From NCBI GenBank assembly GCA_019096195.1, contig JAGTXK010000138.1:496001-560000 (forward strand): 64,000 nucleotides of DNA, in the 5' to 3' direction. Shown in pieces: positions 22,773-35,641 of the stretch (the stretch's first letter is position 1; each line of letters begins with the position of its first letter). The stretch is from Boletus sp. NGJ (taxonomy: Eukaryota; Basidiomycota; Agaricomycetes; Boletales; Boletaceae). The notes below the pieces were generated by a model. The model was not told where the DNA came from and made no database searches. It saw nothing but the letters and a program-made list of their open reading frames with translations. The position numbers and the translations under genes were made by a program.

Positions 22773-24449
22773 ATGCAGCAGCCAGCTCCTCTCCATCTTG
22801 ACCCTACTGCCCAGGAGGAGGTCAACGCACTCGCCGCGAAAATAGCTGTCCTCCAGGAGAGAAAGCAGGAATTGACCAACGAAGCGTTCCAAGTCCAATA
22901 TTCCATCCTCGCGCTCCAAAGCCGCATCGCACAAATCAACAACGAGACCCTTCCGATATCCAGATTACCCTCCGATGTCCTCGCTATCATCTTTGAGGAG
23001 AGCAGATGTCTCCTCAATCAATGGCCCGGTCCTCGAAGACCTCTTCCTACGGAAGTTCAGCTCTCTCATGTCTGTTCTCGTTGGCGCCAGGTGGCACTTA
23101 GCACTCCATCTTTGTGGACAACCATACGAGTCCCAATTCTCCACAAGGAAATCGCCGTTAAAACTTATTTTCAGCGGTGCAAGCAGTGTCCCCTCGATAT
23201 CCATATCGGTCCAGTGCTCTCCGCCGAGAAGGAGAAGCGAATTATGGACCTCATCTCGACCCTCCTTATTCCCCGAATACTCCAGTTTCGAGAACTGATC
23301 CTCGATACAGAGGACCGTCAGGAACTCTTTAGTGTCCTCGGACTCCTTGTCGACATTGCTGCACCCCATCTCCGTCGACTGAAAATATCAAGTCATGATA
23401 TCGTTCGCGGACAAGGTGCTTACCCTCGTTTCGAGCTTTTCCGACATGGCGCGCCCCTGCTTGCGGATGCCCGCTTGAGCGCCATTCCAATCACGTTCCC
23501 AAATTCACCCATTACAACCCTCCATTTCGATCCGTTACCCGGTCCAGGGGCTCCGCTATCTAGGAGTGACCTGCTAAGCATGATCACACCCTTTGCATCC
23601 ACTCTCACCACACTTCATCTCAAGGGTTTCGTTAGTGGGTTCCACGAGGAACCGGGCAGCGTGCCCGTGGTGCTACCCGCTCTCCGCGAGCTTCTTGTCC
23701 ACGGAAATGCTTTGATTCATGGCTTCAACGTATTCCGCAATATCTCCACACCCGGCATCCGCTCCTTCACATTATTTGCCGTCAAGCGACATGCTTTATC
23801 ATCGATACACAAATTCATGACGCGGATATGTCCTGAGCAATTCCAAGGACTGCATGCCCTTCATTATATAGAGGGTGATATGGATGATGATCTGGAAATA
23901 TACCTTCCCCACGCGACTTCAGAACTAACTCACCTCTCCGTGACGATTGGCCACCACTCGCAGCTCCTGCGGCTCCTGCTTAACAGCGATAAGCAAGCAT
24001 CATTACACGGGACTGCCCCCTTGTGGCCAAATTTACGTACGCTATCACTCCACCTCGCTCGACCGTGGATGCAAGACAGGGATGATGCAGACGCAGACGA
24101 GGGAGGCGAAATACCGCCTATGATGGCGATGCTGCTTGATGTTGTCCAACAAAGGAAATCTGTCGGCAGACCACTCGACATGGTACAGCTCGAAGGCTCC
24201 AATGCACTCGCGTTCCAAGAACACTTCGGCTCGGCTCTCGCCAAGTCGCATCTACACGTGGACATGCGGGTGATTGTTCCGCAGCATTCGACCGACGCTC
24301 GACCTTGTGACCTTGATTGGGCATATACGGGCAACTTTTATGGGTCGCAGTATCGTTCACACGTGTATCGGAAGTTGCAGGCTCAGGATTGGGGGCTGGG
24401 GGGACCGGGACCGAGAGGGCCTCCGACGATCATACATGCCACTCCGTGA
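22773..24449 (+). CDS. F-box protein 1 with N-terminal coiled coil
   Basis: A 558-residue single-exon protein. Residues 13-58 form a predicted coiled coil (heptad-like Leu/Ile with Lys/Glu/Gln). It is followed by the F-box at about 61-115 (ISRLPSDVLAIIFEE, LSHVCSRWRQVALSTPSLW), the Skp1-binding module of SCF ubiquitin ligases. The rest shows leucine-rich-like repeats typical of agaricomycete F-box proteins and would recruit an unknown substrate. It is a tandem paralogue of the gene at 25023; both share IHKF, LLLNSDKQA and PLWPNLRTLSLH blocks. This family is strongly expanded in agaricomycetes. Confidence 0.85.
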   Translation: MQQPAPLHLDPTAQEEVNALAAKIAVLQERKQELTNEAFQVQYSILALQSRIAQINNETLPISRLPSDVLAIIFEESRCLLNQWPGPRRPLPTEVQLSHVCSRWRQVALSTPSLWTTIRVPILHKEIAVKTYFQRCKQCPLDIHIGPVLSAEKEKRIMDLISTLLIPRILQFRELILDTEDRQELFSVLGLLVDIAAPHLRRLKISSHDIVRGQGAYPRFELFRHGAPLLADARLSAIPITFPNSPITTLHFDPLPGPGAPLSRSDLLSMITPFASTLTTLHLKGFVSGFHEEPGSVPVVLPALRELLVHGNALIHGFNVFRNISTPGIRSFTLFAVKRHALSSIHKFMTRICPEQFQGLHALHYIEGDMDDDLEIYLPHATSELTHLSVTIGHHSQLLRLLLNSDKQASLHGTAPLWPNLRTLSLHLARPWMQDRDDADADEGGEIPPMMAMLLDVVQQRKSVGRPLDMVQLEGSNALAFQEHFGSALAKSHLHVDMRVIVPQHSTDARPCDLDWAYTGNFYGSQYRSHVYRKLQAQDWGLGGPGPRGPPTIIHATP

Positions 24450-25022
24450 GTTGCGAGGTTGGCACGTATTGTAACTATCATCAGCGGAGACCTGTTGGCG
24501 TCAATGCTATGTATGTACATACGGACCGGTCCTAGGTGCATTTCAACTCGGTAGTTATCGATTTATCAATGTGGGAGAGGACCCAAACGAGCAAGTTGCG
24601 GACAGCGACTGCGAGCATCGCGACCATGACCATAACCAGATGCTAGTGAGACAATGGTGATCCACCTACATAAATCAGCTCTCACCATCCACACTGTGGT
24701 AGGCAGATCTCTCTCTCTCTCTCCATCACATTGGTCTAGTGCGTCGAAATTTCCGTGGCACCCTGCCGTGTTCCATAATAGTACTCCCAGAAGCACTCCG
24801 AACGAGGCAGCCTAGTAAGTCGTCAGACATATCGCAGACATGCCTCCGGCCTCCTCAAAAACGTGTTCCCAACGTGTCTCGTAGCTCCTTTCCTTTGCCC
24901 TTTAACCCGGAGTCACCATGGAACATATCCCAGCGGAACTCTTAACCATCCCCCATCGTATGTTTCCGTCGGTTTGACCCTTGCACTTTACTCAGCAGAA
25001 CTGAATAGCAGAAGATCCGTCC
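24450..25022. other. spacer between the tandem F-box genes
   Basis: No gene is supported. It contains a short CT microsatellite (about 24708-24723) and the leader of F-box gene 2. Confidence 0.4.
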
Positions 25023-26696
25023 ATGGCCCTTTGCTATCTCAACGACGAAACCACCTGTGGCATAAGGCTGAAGGACGAGTTGGAGCAACTCACCGCCCAA
25101 GTCAATGGGCTTCAGGCTTCGCATGACGAATTAGTCCGTGTCATGCGGAATCTCCAAGCCCGCGCGGCGCGCATCCAAAACGCCAAAGCTGCAGTCTCCC
25201 GATTGCCGCCCGATGTCCTCGTCATGATATTCGAGGAATGTCGTCACCTAAACCCTCAGTGGACCGGCGTACTCAGTCTACTTCGTCAACTCCCCGTCGA
25301 AGTTCGTCTCTCGCATGTTTGTACCCAGTGGCGAGCAGTCGCACTCTCGACGCCCAGCGTCTGGTCTTCTATACATTTCCCGTTCGAACACAAGGAAGAA
25401 TCACTTAATGAATACCTCAAGCGATCGGCGGGTAGTCTTCTCAAAGTATATTTAGGTCCATGGGCCAAGTACCCGAATCTAGAGCGCACTCTGACGACTG
25501 TGCTGATACCACACGTGGCTCGTTTTCAAGAGTTGGTTCTGGACGCGGTGTCGAGAGAAACACTTTCCGCATTACTGCTTGCATTCCGCGACGAGGCTGC
25601 ACCCTCCTTGAGGCGGCTGAGAGTCATGTGTAGAGGCACCATTCTCACACACGGGCCACTCCCGGTAGCAAACGTATTCACAAAAGGCGCACCACTCCTC
25701 GCGGACGTCCGTCTCGACAACGTCCCTGTCATACTTCCCGACCCAGGCGCGGAGACACTCTCGTTTTCAGTCTACCCTGGGCCACAGTTTCCTATGTCGC
25801 GGAATGGGTTTCACCAGGTATTGGCTGGCTGCCCTTCCTTGAAAGTGCTCCACCTTCGGGGATTCGTGGAACTCATCGCCCAAGCGCCCATATCCCCGAT
25901 CCATCTTCCTACGCTTCGCGAACTCGTAGTCAACGGACGCATCCTCGCGAACGGACTCCGTCTTTTCGATCTCATCTCCGTACCCAATATTGACACGCTC
26001 ATTCTCGAAGACGTAAAAGCACACCCGCTTGCATCCATACACAAGTTCATCGCCCGCTCTCATCCACATGCCTTCCAGTCGCTCACCAAGCTCCGGTACA
26101 TCCGATGCGAATTCGGACCCGACATGGACGTGCATCTCCTCCGCGCCACACCCTGCGTCTCCGAGCTCGTGCTCAGCGTGGACAAAAACATGCATCTCAT
26201 CCGGCTGCTCGTCAATAGCGACAAGCAAGCAGCGATGTATGGGTGTCCGCCGATGTGGCCTGCCTTGTGCACCGTCACGCTACATACGCAGGGGTACGCA
26301 GGGCACGCCGTCGGTGCGGCCGGTGTCCCCGTGAACGAACCCTCGCCGACGATGCTCCTCCTGCAGGAATTCGTCTCGTGCAGAAACGCCCTCGGAAAAC
26401 CCATCACGCTACTCCGCTTCAAAGGGCCCAATGCGGGACCCTTTAGTAGCGAATTCCACTGGGGACTGAACCAGACGAAGCAGTTCGTCCCTACGCAAGC
26501 CATTTGTTGTCAGATGCCTGCTATCCTTGCGGATTGTGGGTACAAGGATGATTGGGCGGCGATCGCGGAGGCGTATAGTAACCAGCTGCGTCAGTTTTTG
26601 GCACAGGTGTCGCTCGTTCGACATCAGATCGCACCCGTGCTCCCTCCGAATTTTAATATACAGCATCTGAGGCGCCGAATCGGCGTTCCGACATGA
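25023..26696 (+). CDS. F-box protein 2 with N-terminal coiled coil
   Basis: A 557-residue single-exon paralogue of the upstream gene, on the same strand. Its N-terminal coiled coil (LKDELEQLTAQVNGLQ, ELVRVMRNLQAR) leads into the F-box (VSRLPPDVLVMIFEECRHL, LSHVCTQWRAVALSTPSVW). The C-terminal part has the same repeat-like layout, including IHKFIARSHPHAFQSL and LLVNSDKQAAMYG. It is probably an SCF substrate receptor; the substrate is unknown. Almost equal length and full-length collinearity with the neighbour indicate a local duplication, though the two are clearly diverged. Confidence 0.85.
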   Translation: MALCYLNDETTCGIRLKDELEQLTAQVNGLQASHDELVRVMRNLQARAARIQNAKAAVSRLPPDVLVMIFEECRHLNPQWTGVLSLLRQLPVEVRLSHVCTQWRAVALSTPSVWSSIHFPFEHKEESLNEYLKRSAGSLLKVYLGPWAKYPNLERTLTTVLIPHVARFQELVLDAVSRETLSALLLAFRDEAAPSLRRLRVMCRGTILTHGPLPVANVFTKGAPLLADVRLDNVPVILPDPGAETLSFSVYPGPQFPMSRNGFHQVLAGCPSLKVLHLRGFVELIAQAPISPIHLPTLRELVVNGRILANGLRLFDLISVPNIDTLILEDVKAHPLASIHKFIARSHPHAFQSLTKLRYIRCEFGPDMDVHLLRATPCVSELVLSVDKNMHLIRLLVNSDKQAAMYGCPPMWPALCTVTLHTQGYAGHAVGAAGVPVNEPSPTMLLLQEFVSCRNALGKPITLLRFKGPNAGPFSSEFHWGLNQTKQFVPTQAICCQMPAILADCGYKDDWAAIAEAYSNQLRQFLAQVSLVRHQIAPVLPPNFNIQHLRRRIGVPT

Positions 26697-27029
26697 TGCG
26701 GACGCATGATCTTACGGAACCTTTTTTTTTTTTCTTTCTCGACATTCATACTTTTTCTTGTATCACAATCACGATCATCCATTATCTACGTCATCCACAA
26801 CCATTATCCATCATCATAACACCTGTTGGAATTACGCTTTTTCAATGCAACGATATCCTATTAGCAATCTAGACGATTATATGGCATATTATGTTTTTTT
26901 TCCTCCACTACCGTCGCTATCTGTATCTTTCAAAAGGAGGCATTAAACACGTTTGTAAACTAGCATGCGTTTGACTCGTCGACGTTTAGGATAACTAGCA
27001 TCAATTATGTATATTGATCATGTCGCGTT
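26697..27029. other. 3' intergenic spacer, CAT/T-rich
   Basis: About 330 bp between the convergent F-box 2 and AMACR genes. It has T-runs and ATCATC/CACAAC-like simple sequence and no coding frame of note. Confidence 0.4.
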
Positions 27030-28672
27030 TCATAATTTGGCTTTCACCCTCGCCTTCCAGTTATCGCGTGCTTCTTCGCCAAGCGCGCCAGCTTGTATGA
27101 TTGCGTCTCTCTCTTCTGCCGAGAAACCTAACTCGATGAGGATAGCTTCGTTGTGGGTCCCAGGTTCGAGTATCTTCGTGGGTGACCCTGCGTGCGGAGA
27201 TGAAGGAGGCGTTCTACTCAGTTGTGGATGTGGGGCGGGACGAGGCGAGCCCGTCGGATCAATTGACGCGGCTTCCGCGGGCGTCAACACCGGCACCGCA
27301 CATGCGTCCGAATCTAGGAAAGAAGAAACGAAAACGAAAACGGAGAGATGAGCAACACGGACATGACACCGCGATGACACCCAAAAAAGAAAAGAAAAAA
27401 GAAAAAAAAGAAAAAAAAAAAAAAACAGACCATGAAACACGTCTGCCCAATAATCTCTCGTGAATGCTTTGAACCCGTCCTGTATGTATTTTCTCAGCTT
27501 GGGCCAATCGTCTTTGGTGAATTGTTTGGCGCGGGTTGGGGTCCACTCGGTTTTCATACCGTTGATACGAAGGGCGGCGTTGAATCGATCAATAAATGTG
27601 GCGAAGAACTGGGGTTCGAGACAGCCGAGGCTCATCCATTTCCCGTCGGCGCAGGTGTAGACATCATAAAAGGGAGCACCGCCATCGAGGGCATTGGATC
27701 CACGTGGTGCGGAGAAGTAAGGGGAGGCGTTGTGGGTGTTGAGAAGGGGGAAAGAGGAGACGTAGCGGGTGCCCGAGACCTGTGGGAAGACAAGAGTGAG
27801 GTGGAGGAAAGAGTGAGGTGGATGATTTACCATGTCGGCGTTGACAACTTGACCACGTCCACTCTTTCCGCGCTCGATGAGTGCCAAGAGAATGCCTGTT
27901 GCACATAAAAGGCCGCCGCCGGCAAAGTCGCCAAGAAGGTTCAGGGGGAAGCTGGGCTTCTCACTCGTGCCTGGCAGCATCTTGGGTTCTAAATGTCAGT
28001 GGAGATGGACTCGTTGAAAGATTATAAAGTCATACGGATAGCACACCGCTGAGAGCGATGTAGTTGATGTCATGACCTGAGAGAATACGATTAACACTGT
28101 CGTTTACTCGAGCACGAGGATTGCACGCATACCAGCCATGGAGGCATACGGGCCTACATTTCGATCAGTTGGAAGCTTGGCCTCACAGAAAGATCCGCTC
28201 ACCTTCTCGGGGGAATCTGAGCAGGGTGATGAGTCATGAGTGGTTCGCCTCGATAGAAGACAAACAGACTCACCCCGCGATCCGTGCGTAGATCAGCCTG
28301 TCATTCAACCCCTCCTTTCCTTCCGTATCGTGGAATACCTCCGGTCCCAGACCGAGTCGCTCGAGAACACCAGGTCTGAATGCGTCGATGAGGACATCAG
28401 CTTGGGCGATGAGACGTTTGGCGGTCGCGAGTCCGGCTGGATTCTTTGTATCGAGCACTATCGAGCGTTTTCCTTCACAGAGCGTGTCGTTGGTGGACGG
28501 AGAGGATGGTCTGTCGATGCGAGTGACCGAGGCACCGTGGTGCGCGAGAATAAGACCGGCGAACGGAGCTGGTGCCAATCCCGCGAACTGCTCAGCTAGC
28601 TGGTCAACGAACGCATGAATAACAAAGGCGCTTTCGCCGTACCTCGACCACCTTCAGTCCGTTGAGTGCCAT
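27030..28672 (-). CDS. alpha-methylacyl-CoA racemase / class III CoA-transferase family
   Basis: An AMACR-like enzyme that epimerises 2-methylacyl-CoA thioesters for beta-oxidation of branched chains. The first short exon gives MALNGLKVVE, spliced to FAGLAPAPFAGLILAHHGA, the family N-terminus. Then come ADVLIDAFRPGVLERLGLGP, GHDINYIALSGVLS (catalytic His region), NLLGDFAGGGLL (catalytic Asp region) and DGGAPFYDVYTCADGKWMS. After a further intron ACAVPVLTPAEAASIDP follows, and the protein ends with ARVKAKL and a stop at 27030-27032. The final intron contains a very long pyrimidine tract on the coding strand. No targeting signal is obvious, but peroxisome or mitochondrion is usual for the family. 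Confidence 0.88.
27382..27427 (+). repeat. A/G homopurine tract inside an AMACR intron
   Basis: About 45 bases of almost pure A with scattered G on the plus strand, that is a T/C tract on the AMACR coding strand. It lies just after the 5' splice site of the last large intron. Confidence 0.7.
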
Positions 28673-29438
28673 CGAGAATAACGTGGGTAAGGTATGGAGG
28701 AGAGGGTGGGATGGAGTTCCGAGAGGGCGGACTCGGAGTCGCTTTATGTTTCAGCATGGTGCAACAAGTGGCAGTATGGATGAACCACCCGTCGTTATTG
28801 TTGTTTCAGCTGGGTAAATAGTCCCGAGGTTTGCACAGCTGAAGCTCCGGAATGGAGATATCATGTGGTAGTAGTTCGGAACTGGTAGCTTGAAGTTCTT
28901 GCCAAACCACGCGCGACGATCTTTTTCACGGACGCTGCTCACTGACTCTGTCCGTTGACCCAACTTACAGCGCCATTTAGAGCACGACGTTTTCTGTCTC
29001 ACCTTGACATATGAACCCCGAAGCCAGGGTCACAACCTCGCGGGATTGGCCCTTGTCTGATCCAGCTCCAGTACCTCCACAACGATGTTACCAAGGGTGA
29101 GTACTTGAGTACAATGTAGCGCGATCTATTGATCTTATCACCTGAACCGAGTCGCCGACAGAGCCTCGGTACGACACAACCCCCAACGGCGCCTTGTCCT
29201 GCTACACTTTCAGTGATATTGGGTCACGTGGGATACCTCCGTGTCGTTCTGGCGTCAAATGACTGATCCCATGTTCTCTACCTCCATGTCACGTACACAC
29301 AGCCGTGCGCCATTCTTTCGACTCTTTGCACGGCCGTAGTGGGGAGATGTCGCTGCTCGGTCCGGACTCTCATCCCACACTTGAAATGGCTTTAAAAATC
29401 GTGAATATCGTGAAATTTTGGTCGTCTTGTCACCCACG
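28673..29438. promoter_or_regulatory. divergent promoter region of AMACR and GH79 genes
   Basis: The only region that can hold the promoters of two genes pointing away from each other. A TTTAAAAA element lies about 50 bases before the GH79 start and could be its TATA box. No other element is recognised. Confidence 0.4.
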
Positions 29439-31623
29439 ATGAGGAATTCGGTCGTTCTTCTTCGGCTCACTGCAATCGTTGCGGCCCGGCATACCTTTGT
29501 TGCTCGAGATACGGCCACAGGCTTGCCCTCGCTGACGCTCAATGGTCCAGCATCGATCCCAGACCAATGGACGACTCCGCCTCTAAATCCAGCTCTTGCC
29601 AGTTTTAGCATCGAAACCGCCTTTTTCGAGGAATACCTGGGAAATGGCTCGTATCCCAACATGTTGTCGATGAACCTTTTCCAGAACCTCAAAGAGAGAG
29701 CAGGTGTCGCGTCACAAATACGTATCGGCGGGATCACAGCCGACTCGACGACGTGGGACCCCAACCAGGATGTCGCATTGTACAATTATATCAGTGCGAG
29801 CGGAGCGCTCATTAACACGACGCTTGGACCCCAGTTTTGGAATTCTGTCAAACTCCTCCCAGAGGGAACTCAAATTGTCATGACGCTGGTAAGTCAAGTC
29901 ACGAAATTGGCTATGAATCGCCCTCGAGCTCGGAAAGGACCTGGAAGGTCTCAACTACACAGGTACATTGAGTATGGCTGAGGCTGCGTGGGCAGGTCTT
30001 GGACCGGACATCATCTCTCGCTTTGAAAGTCAGTTTCCTATAGTCTACTCGTCATCGTGCTGACATGTATACTTTGTACAAGTTGGAAATGAACCCGATC
30101 AATACCATATCGATCTTGATGCACAAAACTACACGGCGATTTGGGAGGTAAACTCATAGCGTCCCTTCGTGATCATACGTCATCGAGTCAGCTCTCTCTC
30201 CGCAGCCGTGGTCGGTCAACATATCCAAGGCACTGGACATCTCCCATCCTGAATTTCAAGTCGGAGCCACAGTGATCGACCCGCTCTGGCCATACAACAC
30301 TTCCCAGGCGGATGCTCAATTTGATTGTGCCAGCGCGCTTGCAGCTGGTGCCGATGGTGGACACACTGTCAAAACATGCAGTGAACATACTTACCAATAC
30401 AGTGTTCGTACTTCAACCGAGTACTCTGGTTTCGAATTGATCCAGTTTTAGGTCTGTGACCCTACCAGAGCAGCAGTAGCTACGTTGCCGAACCTGGTCT
30501 GTACAGTGACATGCTTGCGTCATCCACTAAGCTGATGAATATGCACGTAGGTCAACCACACTCGTCTCGCCGAGTCAGTGGCAAGTTATTATATTCTCCC
30601 GCTTTAATGAATTTTCCTTTCAGGTATCTGGATCTGTGGCAGCCCCGCATTCACGCAGTTCGTTCGCAGCTTGGCCTCGATAGCTTTGTGATTGGTGAGG
30701 CCCTCTTTCCGGAACTGACCCTGATATTAACTCTTCGTCAGGCGAGTTTAACTCGGTATCATGTTCGGGTAGAGACAATGTCAGCAATACCTTTGGACAG
30801 GCAATGTGGTTGGTGTGTCCATTAATCTTATGGGTTTAGCGGAAATTGAATGGGACGTCTAGCTTGATACGACGCTCTACGCAGCCTCCATTAATGTTTC
30901 ACGGTAAGCATCTGGGCTACTTCAGTCACTCGTGGACATGGTTCAATAGTCGTGGGTAGTGTATACGTCCATCAAGGCGGCCCCCTTGCATTACAGAGCT
31001 CGACGCAGCTGAACCACGGCGGCCTTTCTCTCTACAACCTCTGGTCTGTATTAGAACGACATTAACTCTCGCACGTTCTTATACATTCCACGTGAAGGTA
31101 CCCCGTCGATAACATTAACGGACCCATTCAAGTATTCCCTGCGTACTCTGCATACCTATTTGTCTCGGAGCTCATCGGTGGTTCAACGTCACTTCAGACG
31201 GTCAACATCTTCCCGGGTAGACAAGCCAACGGGTCCTCCATCACCACTGTAGACGGCGACCCTTCCGCAGGTCAACTCTCAGTGTACGGATATTGGGGCC
31301 ACCCAAACGCCAAGTATCCCGTCAAGCTTGCGATCCTCAACCTCGAGATATACAATTCGACGGCGACGTATCCTCGCCCGAATGTCACAGTCGATTTTTC
31401 GGCGTATTTGGCCTACCCTGGGCAGAGGGTGACTGCGCGGATGATGACTGCGCCTGGTGCGGAGATCAAGTATGCGAATATGACGACGTGGGCTGGGCAG
31501 ACGTTTGCGACTGGCGTTGCGGAGGGTGAATTGGTGGAGGAGTATGTTACGACTGGTCGAATCGATGTCGCGGCGTCGTCTGCGGTTCTGATTACCTGGC
31601 AACACGGGGACGCAAACTACTAA
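29439..31623 (+). CDS. glycoside hydrolase family 79 beta-glucuronidase
   Basis: A secreted GH79 enzyme that releases glucuronic acid or its 4-O-methyl form from arabinogalactan or proteoglycan-type sugars. The N-terminus (MRNSVVLLRLTAIVAA) is a short signal peptide. The TIM barrel begins with FSIETAFFEEYLG; the acid/base Glu lies in FEIGNEPDQYHID and the nucleophile Glu in SFVIGEFNS. The C-terminal beta domain is complete (VYGYWGHPNAKYPVKLA through SSAVLITWQHGDANY). About ten short introns are present, several dividing the barrel. Many N-glycosylation sites occur (NGS, NTT, NYT, NVS, NTS, NGSS, NST). It appears intact. Confidence 0.9.
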
Positions 31624-32908
31624 GTCGAACTTATGTTTTTTGTCCTAAAATCGGTAGTACTTGTATGGAAACCCGGACGTTCGCGCCTCAATTTCCATAC
31701 TAAACAACTCTGACATTGTCTACAGTAACGATGGAATAACACGCTCTGGCAATCCCATCTGTGCCATTTACCAACGGGGATCTATTGTATTCGAACTACT
31801 ACATTTGTGTAGGTTTGGGTCGATTTAACGATGTGCAATTTTCACTGGGAAAATTAGGATGCATATACACTTCAGAGTGTCTGGCTAATGAAAGTTATGA
31901 GGAAACCAATGGTGATTGCAATAGGTCGATGCAAACCTTTCCGTGTACAGAATTTGGAATGATGTGCACGAGAACAGGAAAAATTCCAGCTTTATTGAAA
32001 GGTCTAAATTTCCCGCCAGTCAACAGACAGCATTCCCCATCACGTTTGAATGACTGCTCGGTACGGCGATAGAGGATGATATGGCTCCGAGATGAATATA
32101 TACGCACCAATGCCTTTAAGAGTTGTTAGTTTCGTTTTCCAAAATCCCCATATTTTCGCTGTCAATGACTCCTGTCCGTCTCCTCATTGACGACTTCACT
32201 GACGGAAAACACAGCACTTGTCCCGGATTTTCGTCCTCCTGGATTCATGATTGCCACATTTATGATTGTCAAACATCTAAAAGTGATTGGGCAGTTTTAC
32301 TTATATGCAACACCAAGATGAGTAAAGGACTCTGCTGCCATGTTTACCACAGGCTTGAAGTCGACAATTGTGGGATGTAATCCCCGAAACAACAACTCGA
32401 AAGACTTGTGTGCTGGCACGAGAGTCTCTTCCTTGAGACTTTCGATTGGGACAAACGAAAGTGAGCCTGTACAATTGAGTAAGGTTTTTGACTGACTATT
32501 TTCCTTCAGTTTTTCGTCACAGGTCCCTAGTTGTTTCCAAAAAGGATCCAGCACCTCACCCACCACCTTTGAATTTTTATGATTGCAAAGATTCAAAGGC
32601 GGCGAGGTCCTGAATCATTTTTGGAAACAACATGGTTAGGAAGTACAAAAGTTGGGATGGGGGTGATGGTTATGGTGCAAATGAACCCCTGGGCCCGGCT
32701 AAACCCCAAATTCCCAGATTCTCTGAAAGTTTGGGAACAGCGATACGAAGTTTGACACCTTGTTTTCGGATTTCCTGACGCGTTTTGTATCACGCCAGTT
32801 CCATAGGTCGTTCGGTTCGAGGATTTCCAGAGCATGTTGTTCCATCGTTACTGTAAGACGATGTGTGGAAATTGCCAAGCGCGCGAACGTCCGGCTTTCT
32901 ATAAGAAG
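31624..32908. other. intergenic region with unexplained minus-strand frames
   Basis: About 1.3 kb between GH79 and SelO. A minus-strand frame at 32297-32596 encodes NSKVVGEVLDPFWKQLGTC and FELLFRGLHPTIVDFKPVV. Further pieces lie just upstream (for example LYFLTMLFPKMIQDLAAFES near 32590-32650), with stops between them. It may be a decayed gene or transposon; I do not recognise it. Confidence 0.3.
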
Positions 32909-32956
32909 ATGTCATTTCTCATCGGTCGAAACTCGTCAAGCCCGTCCCACCCTTGA
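32909..32956 (+). promoter_or_regulatory. upstream open reading frame before SelO
   Basis: ATG at 32909 opens a 15-codon frame, in a different phase from SelO, that stops at 32954-32956, one base before the first SelO ATG. If it is in the transcript it could dampen or shift initiation. Confidence 0.35.
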
Positions 32957-32957
32957 T

Positions 32958-35538
<2,581 letters not shown>

Positions 35539-35641
35539 GCATTTGGTAGAAATCAAAGCGTGCATGTGTCGTTACATTGTCGAAGGTCCTAACTTACATT
35601 AAGTAAATACTGTTGTACACTACACTTTACCAGGACTAGCA

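Noticed and set aside
24708-24723. CT microsatellite
   Set aside because: Short, in a spacer, no sign of function.
25767-26228. 153-codon minus-strand frame inside F-box gene 2
   Set aside because: Shadow of a codon-biased single-exon gene.
32760-32957. N-terminal extension of SelO in the same frame upstream of 32958
   Set aside because: The open frame has no ATG before 32958; only a TTG begins it.
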